Assembly: GCA_040881685.1 (NCBI GenBank)
Contig: JBBECS010000009.1
Span: 1 to 41,325, forward strand
Direction: 5' to 3'
DNA length: 41,325 nt
Source of the DNA: Acidimicrobiia bacterium
Lineage (GTDB): Bacteria; Actinomycetota; Acidimicrobiia; IMCC26256; PALSA-555
Part shown: positions 16,884 through 24,557 of the stretch, piece by piece
Layout: every line of letters starts with the position of its first letter
Position numbering within the stretch: position 1 is the first letter of the stretch
Translations under genes and position numbers: made by a program
Notes under the pieces: model-generated
The model's database searches: none
The model's input: the letters and a program-made list of their open reading frames with translations, nothing else
What the model was told of the DNA's origin: nothing

Positions 16884-17573
16884 GTGAGTGGGCCCGATAC
16901 GTCGAGCGACGTTCCCGGCATCGACTACCAACGCCTGTACGCGTATCGGTTCCGGCACGTCGACCAGGGGTCCCGACAGGCCGTGTGGAACGAGCTCGCG
17001 CCCACGATCCACCGATGGCTCGGTTCACCGCAGCGAGTGCTCGATCCGGCCGCGGGTCGGGGCGAGTTCATCAACGCAGTCGCGGCGCGCGAGCGTTGGG
17101 TCGTCGACAACATCGAGTACGACGAGACGGTACGGGACCCCGGTGTGAAGGTGGTCATCGGCGACGCACGGTTCGTGGATCTGCCCGAGGCGCACTTCGA
17201 CGGTGTGTTCGTGTCGAACCTGCTCGAGCACCTGCCGACGCAGGACGACGTGGCTCGGTTCCTCCGCCGCATGCGCGGCTGCTTGACGCCGTCGGGTCGC
17301 ATCGCCGTGATGGGGCCGAACTTCCGTTACTGCTCGCGGGACTACTTCGACTGCGCCGACCACACCCTGGCTCTCACGCACGGTGCCGTCGAAGAGCACC
17401 TGTACAGCGCAGGCTTCGAGATCACACGAACGATCCCGCGCTTCATCCCGTACTCGTTCAGGAGCCGCATGCCCCAGTCGCGGCTGCTCGTGCGCGCGTA
17501 CCTTCGCATGCCGGTCGCCTGGCGACTGCTGGGCAAGCAGTTCCTGGTCCTCGCGGAGAACCCGGCCGCGTAG
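16884..17573 (+). CDS. class I SAM-dependent methyltransferase
   Basis: This 229-residue protein has the methyltransferase motifs VLDPAAGRGEFI (motif I, Asp-Pro variant), VVIGDAR, FDGVFVSNLLEHLP and LTPSGRIAVMGPNFRYC. The last segments resemble the UbiE/COQ5 type. The GTG at 16884 follows TAGCAT by seven bases. An upstream ATG in the same frame at 16815 would begin inside the uORF and across the promoters, so it is less likely. The gene diverges from the glycan operon and ends 16 bases before the opposing acyltransferase gene. A role in methylating the same glycan or its lipid carrier is plausible but not shown. Confidence 0.83.
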   Translation: MSGPDTSSDVPGIDYQRLYAYRFRHVDQGSRQAVWNELAPTIHRWLGSPQRVLDPAAGRGEFINAVAARERWVVDNIEYDETVRDPGVKVVIGDARFVDLPEAHFDGVFVSNLLEHLPTQDDVARFLRRMRGCLTPSGRIAVMGPNFRYCSRDYFDCADHTLALTHGAVEEHLYSAGFEITRTIPRFIPYSFRSRMPQSRLLVRAYLRMPVAWRLLGKQFLVLAENPAA

Positions 17574-17589
17574 CTGTTCGGGTGTCGCG

Positions 17590-19737
17590 CTACGACGCGG
17601 GCTTGCCGTTCGAGCTCGCCAACAGCTCGACGATCTGCGATGCCATGGCGGCCGCGACCCGGCGTGCCCCGCCGGCATGGGTGATGGCGCAGTGTGTGCC
17701 GTCCCACGCCGGGTCGTCGCAGAAGTGGAAGCCATCGACGTAGCGGACGCCGATGGTGCCGTCGGCAGTGCACCCGGGCTCGCCGCCGGACAGGCAGGGC
17801 ATCCGCCACTGGTACGCGCCGTTGGCGTCGCGAATGAAGATCCCGGGATCCAGCACGGTGATGTGGTCGGGATCCTCGGCGGCCCAGAGCTGGAACTGAG
17901 GGGTCTGCGCGGGCGCGTCGACGGTCACGCCGTTGCCGACCACCTTGTAGACGTTGGGATCGGGCGAGGGCACCACGTTGGGGACGATCGGCGCGAGGTA
18001 CACCTCGACATCGGCGGCCCTCCAGATGCGGATCGCTTCGCGGACTTGCAGCTCCCAGTCCTTGTTGCACGTGCTGTTGTCGAAGAACCAGTCGAACGCG
18101 AACCAGATCGCGACATCGGGACGGGTCGCCGGGTCGTTCACCTGCTCGCGGAGCTTCGGCAGCAACGTGCACGGTGGGGCGGCGCTGTGGGCGACGCTCT
18201 CGAACGCGCCACCATGGTCCTCGACGATGGCGGCAAGGCAGGGAACCAGCTCCACGGCAACCGAGTTCCCTGCCAGCTGCACGAGGGGACGCTTTCCCTT
18301 CCCGTCGGCCGCGGGCGGTACGCCGGCCTCGACGGGTGGGGGAGTGTCGAGCGGCCCGTCACAGTGCGGTGCTGCCGCATAACCGACGGCGGTCTCCTCG
18401 CTCGAGCGCGATGGGTTCACCTTGGGCGGTGCGGCAATGGATGGGAACGCGGCCACGGGGATGGCGAGTAGCACGGCGAGGATGATCGCCGTGAGGACCG
18501 GGACGAGGCCGCGTCGGGTGGTCCAACGCGGCCACTGGCCGCGCCGGATGGGCTGCTCGACGAGCCAGTAGCTCGCGAGCGACACCGTGAGCGTGATGAC
18601 GGCGCGGAGCGAGAAGAGCGCGACGCCGTCGAGTCCGGTTTCGTCCTGGTTCAGCCAGACGACGACGGGCCAATGCCAGAGGTACACGCCGTACGAGATC
18701 AGCCCGAGCCCGACCAGGGGTCGGCCTTCGAACACGCGCGCTAACGGGTTCGATCCCGGTTGCGCGGCGGCGACGAGGACGACCGCGATGAGCACGGCGA
18801 TCGCGCCGTAGCCGCCTTGGTAGATCCAGGTGTCGGTGGTGTCGATGATGGCCATAGCGGTGACGAGCGCCAGTGAGGCGGCGCATCCGGCCACGATCAG
18901 CAACGTCCGCGGCGCGCGACGAGCGACCCCGAGCGCGCCGGCCGTCAACGCACCGAGCGCAGCGCCGATCAGAAGAAGGAACGCCCGCGTGTCGGTGCCG
19001 TAGTAGACGCGGTCGGGGTCGCGCGCGTCGAAGAGCGCGATCATCTCGAGCAGCGACAACGCGCCAAGCACCACGCACATCACGACGAGGGCACGGCGGA
19101 AGCGACGACGCGCGCGAGCCGTTCGTTGCGCCTTGCGGCTCTGCGTGCGCGCCACGAGCGCTCCGATCCCGGCGACTGCCAAAGGCCACAGCAAGTAGAA
19201 CTGCTCTTCGATCGCGAGGGACCACGTATGGCGCAGCGGGCTCGGCGCCTGCTGGATGAACTGCTCGACGTATGCCTGGCCCGACGCGATGAAGTGCCAG
19301 TTGGCGACATAGCCGAGTGCGGCCAGGCCGTCCTCAGCCATGTTGTGCGCGGCGACCTTCGTGGCCACCAGCAGCGCGTAGAAGCCGACCACGGCGAGGA
19401 CCAGGAACAGCGCCGGGAGCAGCCGCCGGGCCCGGCGAATCCAGAACTGCCGCAGCGAGATGCGGCGAGATCGTTCGAGTTCGTTGACCAGCAGGCTGGT
19501 GATCAAGAACCCGCTGAGCACGAAGAAGATGTCGACCCCGAGGAAACCTCCTGGCGCGATCTCGGGGGAGAAGTGAAACAACACCACCGCGAGCACGGCC
19601 ACGCCGCGCAACCCGTCGAGGGCACGCAAGTGAGCCAACTTGTTGCCATCACCGGCGGCGGGCGAGCCATGCCGAGCGCGCCGAGGAGCGCGTGCCTGCG
19701 CTGTTGTCGCGTCCTGAGTCGGTGCGTCGATGGTCAC
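17590..19737 (-). CDS. OafA/YrhL-type acyltransferase with C-terminal SGNH domain
   Basis: This membrane acyltransferase of 715 residues has an acyltransferase-3 domain (about residues 35-400) with HLRALDGLRG, the catalytic-type His55 in VLFHF, GVDIFFVLSGFLI and ten or so membrane helices. An extra helix near 410-430 leads to an outside SGNH-like domain (about 480-715). That domain has DGFHFCDD near its end, the usual Asp-x-x-His block, but block I reads AGNSVA (Asn491-Ser492) where GDS is normal. Such proteins acetylate or acylate surface polysaccharides. The GTG at 19737 lies 15 bases after the stop of the acyl-CoA dehydrogenase gene, so the two may be co-transcribed. It converges on the SAM methyltransferase gene. 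Confidence 0.86.
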   Translation of the reverse strand: MTIDAPTQDATTAQARAPRRARHGSPAAGDGNKLAHLRALDGLRGVAVLAVVLFHFSPEIAPGGFLGVDIFFVLSGFLITSLLVNELERSRRISLRQFWIRRARRLLPALFLVLAVVGFYALLVATKVAAHNMAEDGLAALGYVANWHFIASGQAYVEQFIQQAPSPLRHTWSLAIEEQFYLLWPLAVAGIGALVARTQSRKAQRTARARRRFRRALVVMCVVLGALSLLEMIALFDARDPDRVYYGTDTRAFLLLIGAALGALTAGALGVARRAPRTLLIVAGCAASLALVTAMAIIDTTDTWIYQGGYGAIAVLIAVVLVAAAQPGSNPLARVFEGRPLVGLGLISYGVYLWHWPVVVWLNQDETGLDGVALFSLRAVITLTVSLASYWLVEQPIRRGQWPRWTTRRGLVPVLTAIILAVLLAIPVAAFPSIAAPPKVNPSRSSEETAVGYAAAPHCDGPLDTPPPVEAGVPPAADGKGKRPLVQLAGNSVAVELVPCLAAIVEDHGGAFESVAHSAAPPCTLLPKLREQVNDPATRPDVAIWFAFDWFFDNSTCNKDWELQVREAIRIWRAADVEVYLAPIVPNVVPSPDPNVYKVVGNGVTVDAPAQTPQFQLWAAEDPDHITVLDPGIFIRDANGAYQWRMPCLSGGEPGCTADGTIGVRYVDGFHFCDDPAWDGTHCAITHAGGARRVAAAMASQIVELLASSNGKPAS

Positions 19738-19751
19738 TTCGACAGTAGAGG

Positions 19752-21050
19752 CTACAGATTGCCCACGTCGTGCTCGAGTAAGTCGGCGAACTTGGCCTGC
19801 GCGGCCGCGATCGTGCGCGGGAGATGGCGACTGGGCCACTCGTCAGGTGCGGGTCGGCAGTCCTTGAGGATCTGACGCGCAACCGTCACCTTGTGCACCT
19901 CGTTCGGTCCGTCCATCACACCCTGCATGGCCGCGATTTGCCAGAGCCTGCTCAACGGCATCTCGTTCGAGACGCCCAACGCACCGTGCACCTGCACCGC
20001 GCGTTGCACCACGTCGTGGAGCACCTTGGCCGCCGTGTACTTCGCCGCGGCAATCTCCTTGCGGGCTCCCGCCGTCGTCTTCTGGTCGATGAGCCACGCC
20101 GTGTAGAGCACGAACAGCCGGAACTGCTCGATCTCCGCATACGAGTCGGCGATGTAGCCCTGTACGAACTGCTTGTCACCGAGGATTCCCGTACGGGTCT
20201 CGCGACTCAACGCGCGCTCGCAGAGCATGTCGAAGGCCTGCCGGCACTGGGCGACCGTTCGCATCGCGTGGTGGATGCGCCCACCGCCGAGTCGGGTCTG
20301 CGCGATCGCAAATCCCTGGCCTTCGCCACCCAAGAGGTTGTCGGCCGGGACGCGCACGTCGTTGTATCGCATGTATGCGTGCATGCCCGTGCCGATGGGC
20401 TCGTCTCCGGTGCCGAGGTACCGGACCACGTCGAGTCCGGGTGTGTCGGTGGGCACCAGAAACATCGACGAGCCCTGGTACACGGGCACGTCGGGGTCGG
20501 TGATCACCATCACGATGACGAAGGCGGCCGACGAGAAGTTCGACGAGAAGAACTTCTCCCCGGTGATGACCCACTCGTCGCCGTCGCGCACGGCACGCGT
20601 CCGGAACAACGACGGATCCGAGCCACCCTGCGGCTCGGTCATCGAGTAACAGGAGAAGATCTCGCCGTCGAGCAGCGGCTGGAGATACCGCCGCTTCTGA
20701 TCGTCGGTGCCGTAGTGGGCGATGATCTCGGCGTTGCCCGTGTCGGGCGCTTGGGTGCCGAACACGATCGGTGCCCACGAAGATCGCCCGAGGATCTCGT
20801 TCATCAACCCGAGCTTGAGCTGGCCGAAGCCCTGGCCGCCCAGCTCAGGGCCGAGGTGACAGGCCCACAACCCACGCGCCCGGACCTGGTCCTTGAGTGG
20901 GTCGACGATCATGCGGAGCCGCGCGTCGAGGGGCACGTACGCGAGGTCACCCCAGAGCGCGTCCAACGGTTCGATCTCGGCCCGCACGAACGAGTCCATC
21001 CATTCGAGCTCGGCCTGGAACGCCGGATCGGTCGAGAAGTCCCACGCCAC
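19752..21050 (-). CDS. acyl-CoA dehydrogenase family protein
   Basis: This 432-residue FAD enzyme carries out the alpha-beta oxidation of an acyl-CoA. Motifs include CYSMTEPQGGSDP (FAD/substrate signature), WVITGEKFFSSN, GGGRIHHAMRTVAQCRQAFDM and the C-terminal QVHGALGVSNEMPL with MDGPNEVHK. The last pattern fits the ACAD10/11-like and bacterial long-chain branch, where an Asp-Gly-Pro-Asn-Glu loop is common. The GTG at 21050 follows TAGCCT by eight bases. It sits between DNA-repair and surface-glycan genes and looks unrelated to both; it may share a transcript with the acyltransferase. Confidence 0.9.
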   Translation of the reverse strand: MAWDFSTDPAFQAELEWMDSFVRAEIEPLDALWGDLAYVPLDARLRMIVDPLKDQVRARGLWACHLGPELGGQGFGQLKLGLMNEILGRSSWAPIVFGTQAPDTGNAEIIAHYGTDDQKRRYLQPLLDGEIFSCYSMTEPQGGSDPSLFRTRAVRDGDEWVITGEKFFSSNFSSAAFVIVMVITDPDVPVYQGSSMFLVPTDTPGLDVVRYLGTGDEPIGTGMHAYMRYNDVRVPADNLLGGEGQGFAIAQTRLGGGRIHHAMRTVAQCRQAFDMLCERALSRETRTGILGDKQFVQGYIADSYAEIEQFRLFVLYTAWLIDQKTTAGARKEIAAAKYTAAKVLHDVVQRAVQVHGALGVSNEMPLSRLWQIAAMQGVMDGPNEVHKVTVARQILKDCRPAPDEWPSRHLPRTIAAAQAKFADLLEHDVGNL

Positions 21051-21058
21051 GGCGGCGC

Positions 21059-21064
21059 AGGCTA
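21059..21064 (-). promoter_or_regulatory. leaderless -10 element for the acyl-CoA dehydrogenase
   Basis: TAGCCT on the minus strand, eight bases before the GTG at 21050. Confidence 0.48.
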
Positions 21065-21071
21065 GTGGCGA

Positions 21072-21206
21072 CTACCCGAGGCGGTACGGCTTGCCGACGG
21101 CCCGGATGGGCTCGAGCGGCGGCACGGAACCCACCGGCACGGCGTACGCCGCTCCGTCGTCAGCCTCGTCGCCGACGCCACCCGCGATCGAGCACAGGTG
21201 ACACAT
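21072..21206 (-). CDS. possible small protein with N-terminal CxxC, 44 residues
   Basis: An ATG frame of 44 codons fills most of the gap between addA and the acyl-CoA dehydrogenase gene. It begins MCHLCSIAGG, is acidic in the middle, then Pro/Val rich, and ends AVGKPYRLG. About 88 percent of its third codon positions are G or C, as expected for a real gene in this genome, and there is no competing frame. No strong ribosome site is seen. The CxxC could bind metal or form a disulfide. I do not recognise the family, and the case rests on codon use and position. Confidence 0.38.
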   Translation of the reverse strand: MCHLCSIAGGVGDEADDGAAYAVPVGSVPPLEPIRAVGKPYRLG

Positions 21207-21211
21207 CCAGA

Positions 21212-21225
21212 CTCGGAGGTCCGAG
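21212..21225. terminator. palindrome downstream of addA, possible terminator or operator
   Basis: CTCGGA and TCCGAG arms around GG, with outer CCAGA/TCTGG arms (21207-21211 and 21231-21235) that could lengthen the stem past a bulge. It lies about 30 bases beyond the addA stop and just before the small 44-residue frame. No U-tract follows on the minus strand. Confidence 0.3.
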
Positions 21226-21257
21226 AGGGCTCTGGTGTAGTGCACGTGGGTTCATCG

Positions 21258-24200
21258 TCAAATTGCGGCCTCGGGTTGAGGCCCCAGGACCTGGGCCCGG
21301 ACGGCCGCTACGGCCGATCGCAAGTCGGGCACCTCCCGTTCCACAGCGCCCCCCGACCGGGCGAACACGAACACGCACCGATTGACCGGTCGCCCCAGCA
21401 CCGCCTCGAGCGCCAGCGCATACGCCGCCCCTTGCGGGGAGTAGCGCGCAAGGGCGGTGTCAAGCGCCTCTTCCGACGGCGCCCGGTCGGTCTTGTAGTC
21501 GACCACCGTGAAGCCGTCGGCGTCCTCGATGAGGAGGTCGATGAAGCCCTCGACGAGCGTTCCGGCAACCGGCGCCGCGACCGGCACCTCCCGCCAGCAG
21601 CGCGCACCAGCGACGGTCGCTGTTCGCACGGTGGACGAAGCGAGGACGCTCTCGACGAGCGCGCGGATCTCGCTTTCCCGCCCCGGGATGGCCTCCGCCA
21701 GTGCTTGGGCGCGGGCGGTGGCGTCCAGCCCGTCGCCCGTCGCGAGGTCGACGGTCTGGAGCACGGCGTGCACGGCGCGCCCGAGCGCGGTGCCGGCGCG
21801 CCCACGGCGCCACGGTGGTGTCTCCGTCGCGTCGGTCTCACCCTTCTCGAGCCCGGGCTCCCGCGCGTCGGCGGCCACGCGAGCCAGCGTGGTCGCGGCG
21901 ACCACTGGCGCGCGGCGGTTCGTCGCGATCTGCTCGTGGCGGGCTGCGATCCACGAGGCTCGGTCGGTGCGGACAACGTCGTGCTCGTCGTCCTGCGCCG
22001 AGTCGCGCGTGACGCGACCCGCCGCGCTCCCCGTGAGCTCCGGACGCGAGCTGGCGGCGACGGCGAGATGGTTGCCGAGGCATGTGTCACCTTCGCGTCG
22101 GTGCATGCTGATCACGAGGTGGTCCTCGGCGCGGGTCAGCGCGACGTAGAGGAGACGGATCTGCTCGGCGCGCCATGCCTCGACCTCGCGCTGCTTGAGT
22201 GCCTCGAACCCTGGGCTCACATACGCAACCGCCTGGCGCCCGACCTGCATCTCGGGGCCGTCGTCTCCGAAGAGCACGACGCCAGGCCGGGCTTGCTCGA
22301 TGAGGCCCAGCCCAGTGAGCAGAACGACGGGGAACTCCAAGCCCTTGGCACCGTGAACGGTGAGCACGCGGACCGCGTCGTCGTCGGGCTCAGGCACGAT
22401 CACCTCGACGGCGCGTGCCTCCTCGTCGGCCTGCCGCTGTGCCCACTGCACGAAGCCGCGCAGGCTTGTGCCGCCCCGGTCGGCGTACGCCCGTGCCGCG
22501 TCGGCCACGAAGCGCAATCGGCGCCAGTGATCGCGCGGCCGTCGACGCTCGACCGCGAGCTCAAGCAGCCGCCGTTCACGGATCACGCGTTCGACGAGCT
22601 CGCTCACGCCGTCCCACCACCGTCGTTCGTGCAGGGCGAGGAGCGCACCCAGACCGTCGACGACCGCATGATCGGGCGGGAGCGCTGGTGGGGGAGAAAC
22701 CCGGTAGTCCCAGGAACCGCCGGCGCGCGCGAACTCGACGAGCTCGGTGTCGGTGCACGCGAAGCCCGGTGACCGGAGTGCGGCGACGATCGCCACCTCA
22801 TCGACCGGGTCGTCGGCGGCCTGGAGCACATGGAGCAGCTCTTCGACCTCGGCGGTGGCGAAGACGAGCGACTGGCTCTCGATGCGTGTGGGCACGTCGG
22901 CCTCGTCGAGTGCCTCTTCGAGGTAGGAGAGCGTTGCCCGCGTGGGGAGCAAGATCGCGATGTCGGCGAAATGGGCGTCGCGAGTGCCGCCGTCGACGGC
23001 TCGGTCCCGCACCTGCCAGCGCTCGTCTCGCACCCGACGCACGATCGCGGCGAGCTCGCGCGCTTCGGTGCGGCGCAGCTGGTCCAGATCGGTGCCCTTG
23101 GGTGCGGCGGTGCCGAACGTCCGCACCGGCTCGGGTGTCGCAGCGCACGGATCGCGGTCGGGGATGAGGGGGTGGTAGAGCGCTTGCAAGGGTGTGTCGT
23201 CGCTCATCAACGGCTCGAACACCTCGTTGACGAACGCGACGATCCCCGGACGGGCGCGAAAGCTGGTGGTGAGCGCGCGCCGTGTGCCCTCGCGGTCGCC
23301 GAGGACCTCGCCGACCAAGCGGTACAGCTCGATGTCGGCGCGGCGGAACCGGTAGATCGACTGTTTCGGGTCGCCAACGACGAAGATCCGACCGGGGACG
23401 ACGCTGCAGTCCGACCACGGTTTCGATCCGGAATCCGCGTCGGGGGACGCGATGAGGACCGCGAGCTCGATCTGGAGCGGGTCGGTGTCTTGGAACTCGT
23501 CGAGGAGCAGGTGCTCGTACCGCTCGTGCAGCCGAGCGCGCGCTACGGGTGACGAGCGCAGCAGCTCGACCGACATCACCAGCAGGTCGTGGAAGTCGAT
23601 GCGGCCGTCGCGCCGCCGCTCCTCGACCGAGTCACGTACGTGCTGTGCCACCGCGCCGAGCAACGTTCGCACGGCCGGGCCGCGCACGCGGTCGATCGCG
23701 GCGATGCGCGCGTGCTCTGCCTCGTTGAGACACGCGACCACTTCGTCCTTGGCGCCGTGCCAGCTGTCCTTCTTGCCGCGGTTGCCGCTCGTCAGCTTCT
23801 TGGGCATGAGCAGCTCGAGGGCTTCGAGCTCGTCGAGCGCAGCCTCGACCTGGTGGGCGCGGGCTTCGACTTCGCGGAGGAACGTGAGCAGGGTGTCGCC
23901 CTCGATGCCACACTTCGACGCCAAAGCGGTTGCGGCGCGCATGCGCTCGAGCACGGGCGCCGGGTCGAACGTCGGCACCGGCTCTGGCGCCGGCGCCCAC
24001 TCGCGAGCCAAGTCCCAGCTCGAGCCGAGCGTCCGCGCGATGCCCTCGAACGGCCGCAGCCCGATCTCGAGGACGGTGACAGTCGCGATCGCGGTCGCGG
24101 TGGCGTCGTCGGCGAACAGTCGGTCGAGGAAGCGAGCCCAACGTTCGGTGAAGGCGACGTCGGACTCGATCTCGTCGAGCACCTCGAACCCCGGCGGTAG

Positions 24201-24557
24201 ACCCGCCTCCACCGGGAACTCGGCGAGCGTGCGCTGCGCAAACCCGTGCAGCGTGCCGATCGCTGCGTCGTCGATCGCGGCCAATGCGGCCTCGCAGCGC
24301 GTGCGTCGCTCGGCATCGGCGCTCGCGATCGCCTCTCGGGCGAGCTGCTCGCGGACCCGCTCACGGAGCTCGGCCGCGGCGGCCTCGGTGAACGTGATGA
24401 CGGCGAGGCGCCGGATGTCGGTGCCCCGAGCTACGAGGCCGACCACGCGTCCGACGAGCTCGTGCGTCTTGCCCGTGCCGGCGCCGGCTTCCACGAACAG
24501 GTTCTCGCCAAGACTTGAGGCGATGTCATGGCGCGCGTCGAGGTCGGCAGCGCTCAC
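21258..24557 (-). CDS. addA: AddA-like ATP-dependent helicase/exonuclease subunit
   Basis: This 1,099-residue protein is the active motor subunit of an AddAB/RecB-type double-strand-break repair complex. Helicase motifs run in order: Walker A VEAGAGTGKT (about residues 21-30), VITFTEAAAAELRERV, DEFQDTDPLQ (motif II), GDPKQSIYRFRRAD (III), VRVLTVHGAKGLEFP (V) and LLYVALTRAEDHLV (VI). A RecB-type nuclease domain ends the protein, with EGFIDLLIEDADGFTVVDYKTD holding the catalytic Asp and Asp-x-Lys. The GTG at 24557 overlaps the addB stop by four bases (GTGA), so the subunits are made in a coupled way. The gene order addB-addA is the common one. Confidence 0.88.
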   Translation of the reverse strand: MSAADLDARHDIASSLGENLFVEAGAGTGKTHELVGRVVGLVARGTDIRRLAVITFTEAAAAELRERVREQLAREAIASADAERRTRCEAALAAIDDAAIGTLHGFAQRTLAEFPVEAGLPPGFEVLDEIESDVAFTERWARFLDRLFADDATATAIATVTVLEIGLRPFEGIARTLGSSWDLAREWAPAPEPVPTFDPAPVLERMRAATALASKCGIEGDTLLTFLREVEARAHQVEAALDELEALELLMPKKLTSGNRGKKDSWHGAKDEVVACLNEAEHARIAAIDRVRGPAVRTLLGAVAQHVRDSVEERRRDGRIDFHDLLVMSVELLRSSPVARARLHERYEHLLLDEFQDTDPLQIELAVLIASPDADSGSKPWSDCSVVPGRIFVVGDPKQSIYRFRRADIELYRLVGEVLGDREGTRRALTTSFRARPGIVAFVNEVFEPLMSDDTPLQALYHPLIPDRDPCAATPEPVRTFGTAAPKGTDLDQLRRTEARELAAIVRRVRDERWQVRDRAVDGGTRDAHFADIAILLPTRATLSYLEEALDEADVPTRIESQSLVFATAEVEELLHVLQAADDPVDEVAIVAALRSPGFACTDTELVEFARAGGSWDYRVSPPPALPPDHAVVDGLGALLALHERRWWDGVSELVERVIRERRLLELAVERRRPRDHWRRLRFVADAARAYADRGGTSLRGFVQWAQRQADEEARAVEVIVPEPDDDAVRVLTVHGAKGLEFPVVLLTGLGLIEQARPGVVLFGDDGPEMQVGRQAVAYVSPGFEALKQREVEAWRAEQIRLLYVALTRAEDHLVISMHRREGDTCLGNHLAVAASSRPELTGSAAGRVTRDSAQDDEHDVVRTDRASWIAARHEQIATNRRAPVVAATTLARVAADAREPGLEKGETDATETPPWRRGRAGTALGRAVHAVLQTVDLATGDGLDATARAQALAEAIPGRESEIRALVESVLASSTVRTATVAGARCWREVPVAAPVAGTLVEGFIDLLIEDADGFTVVDYKTDRAPSEEALDTALARYSPQGAAYALALEAVLGRPVNRCVFVFARSGGAVEREVPDLRSAVAAVRAQVLGPQPEAAI

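Noticed and set aside
19824-21065. Plus-strand open frame of 413 codons
   Set aside because: It is antisense to the acyl-CoA dehydrogenase, whose motifs are unmistakable.
21198-22772. Plus-strand open frame of 524 codons
   Set aside because: It is antisense to addA and has the low-complexity composition of a shadow frame.
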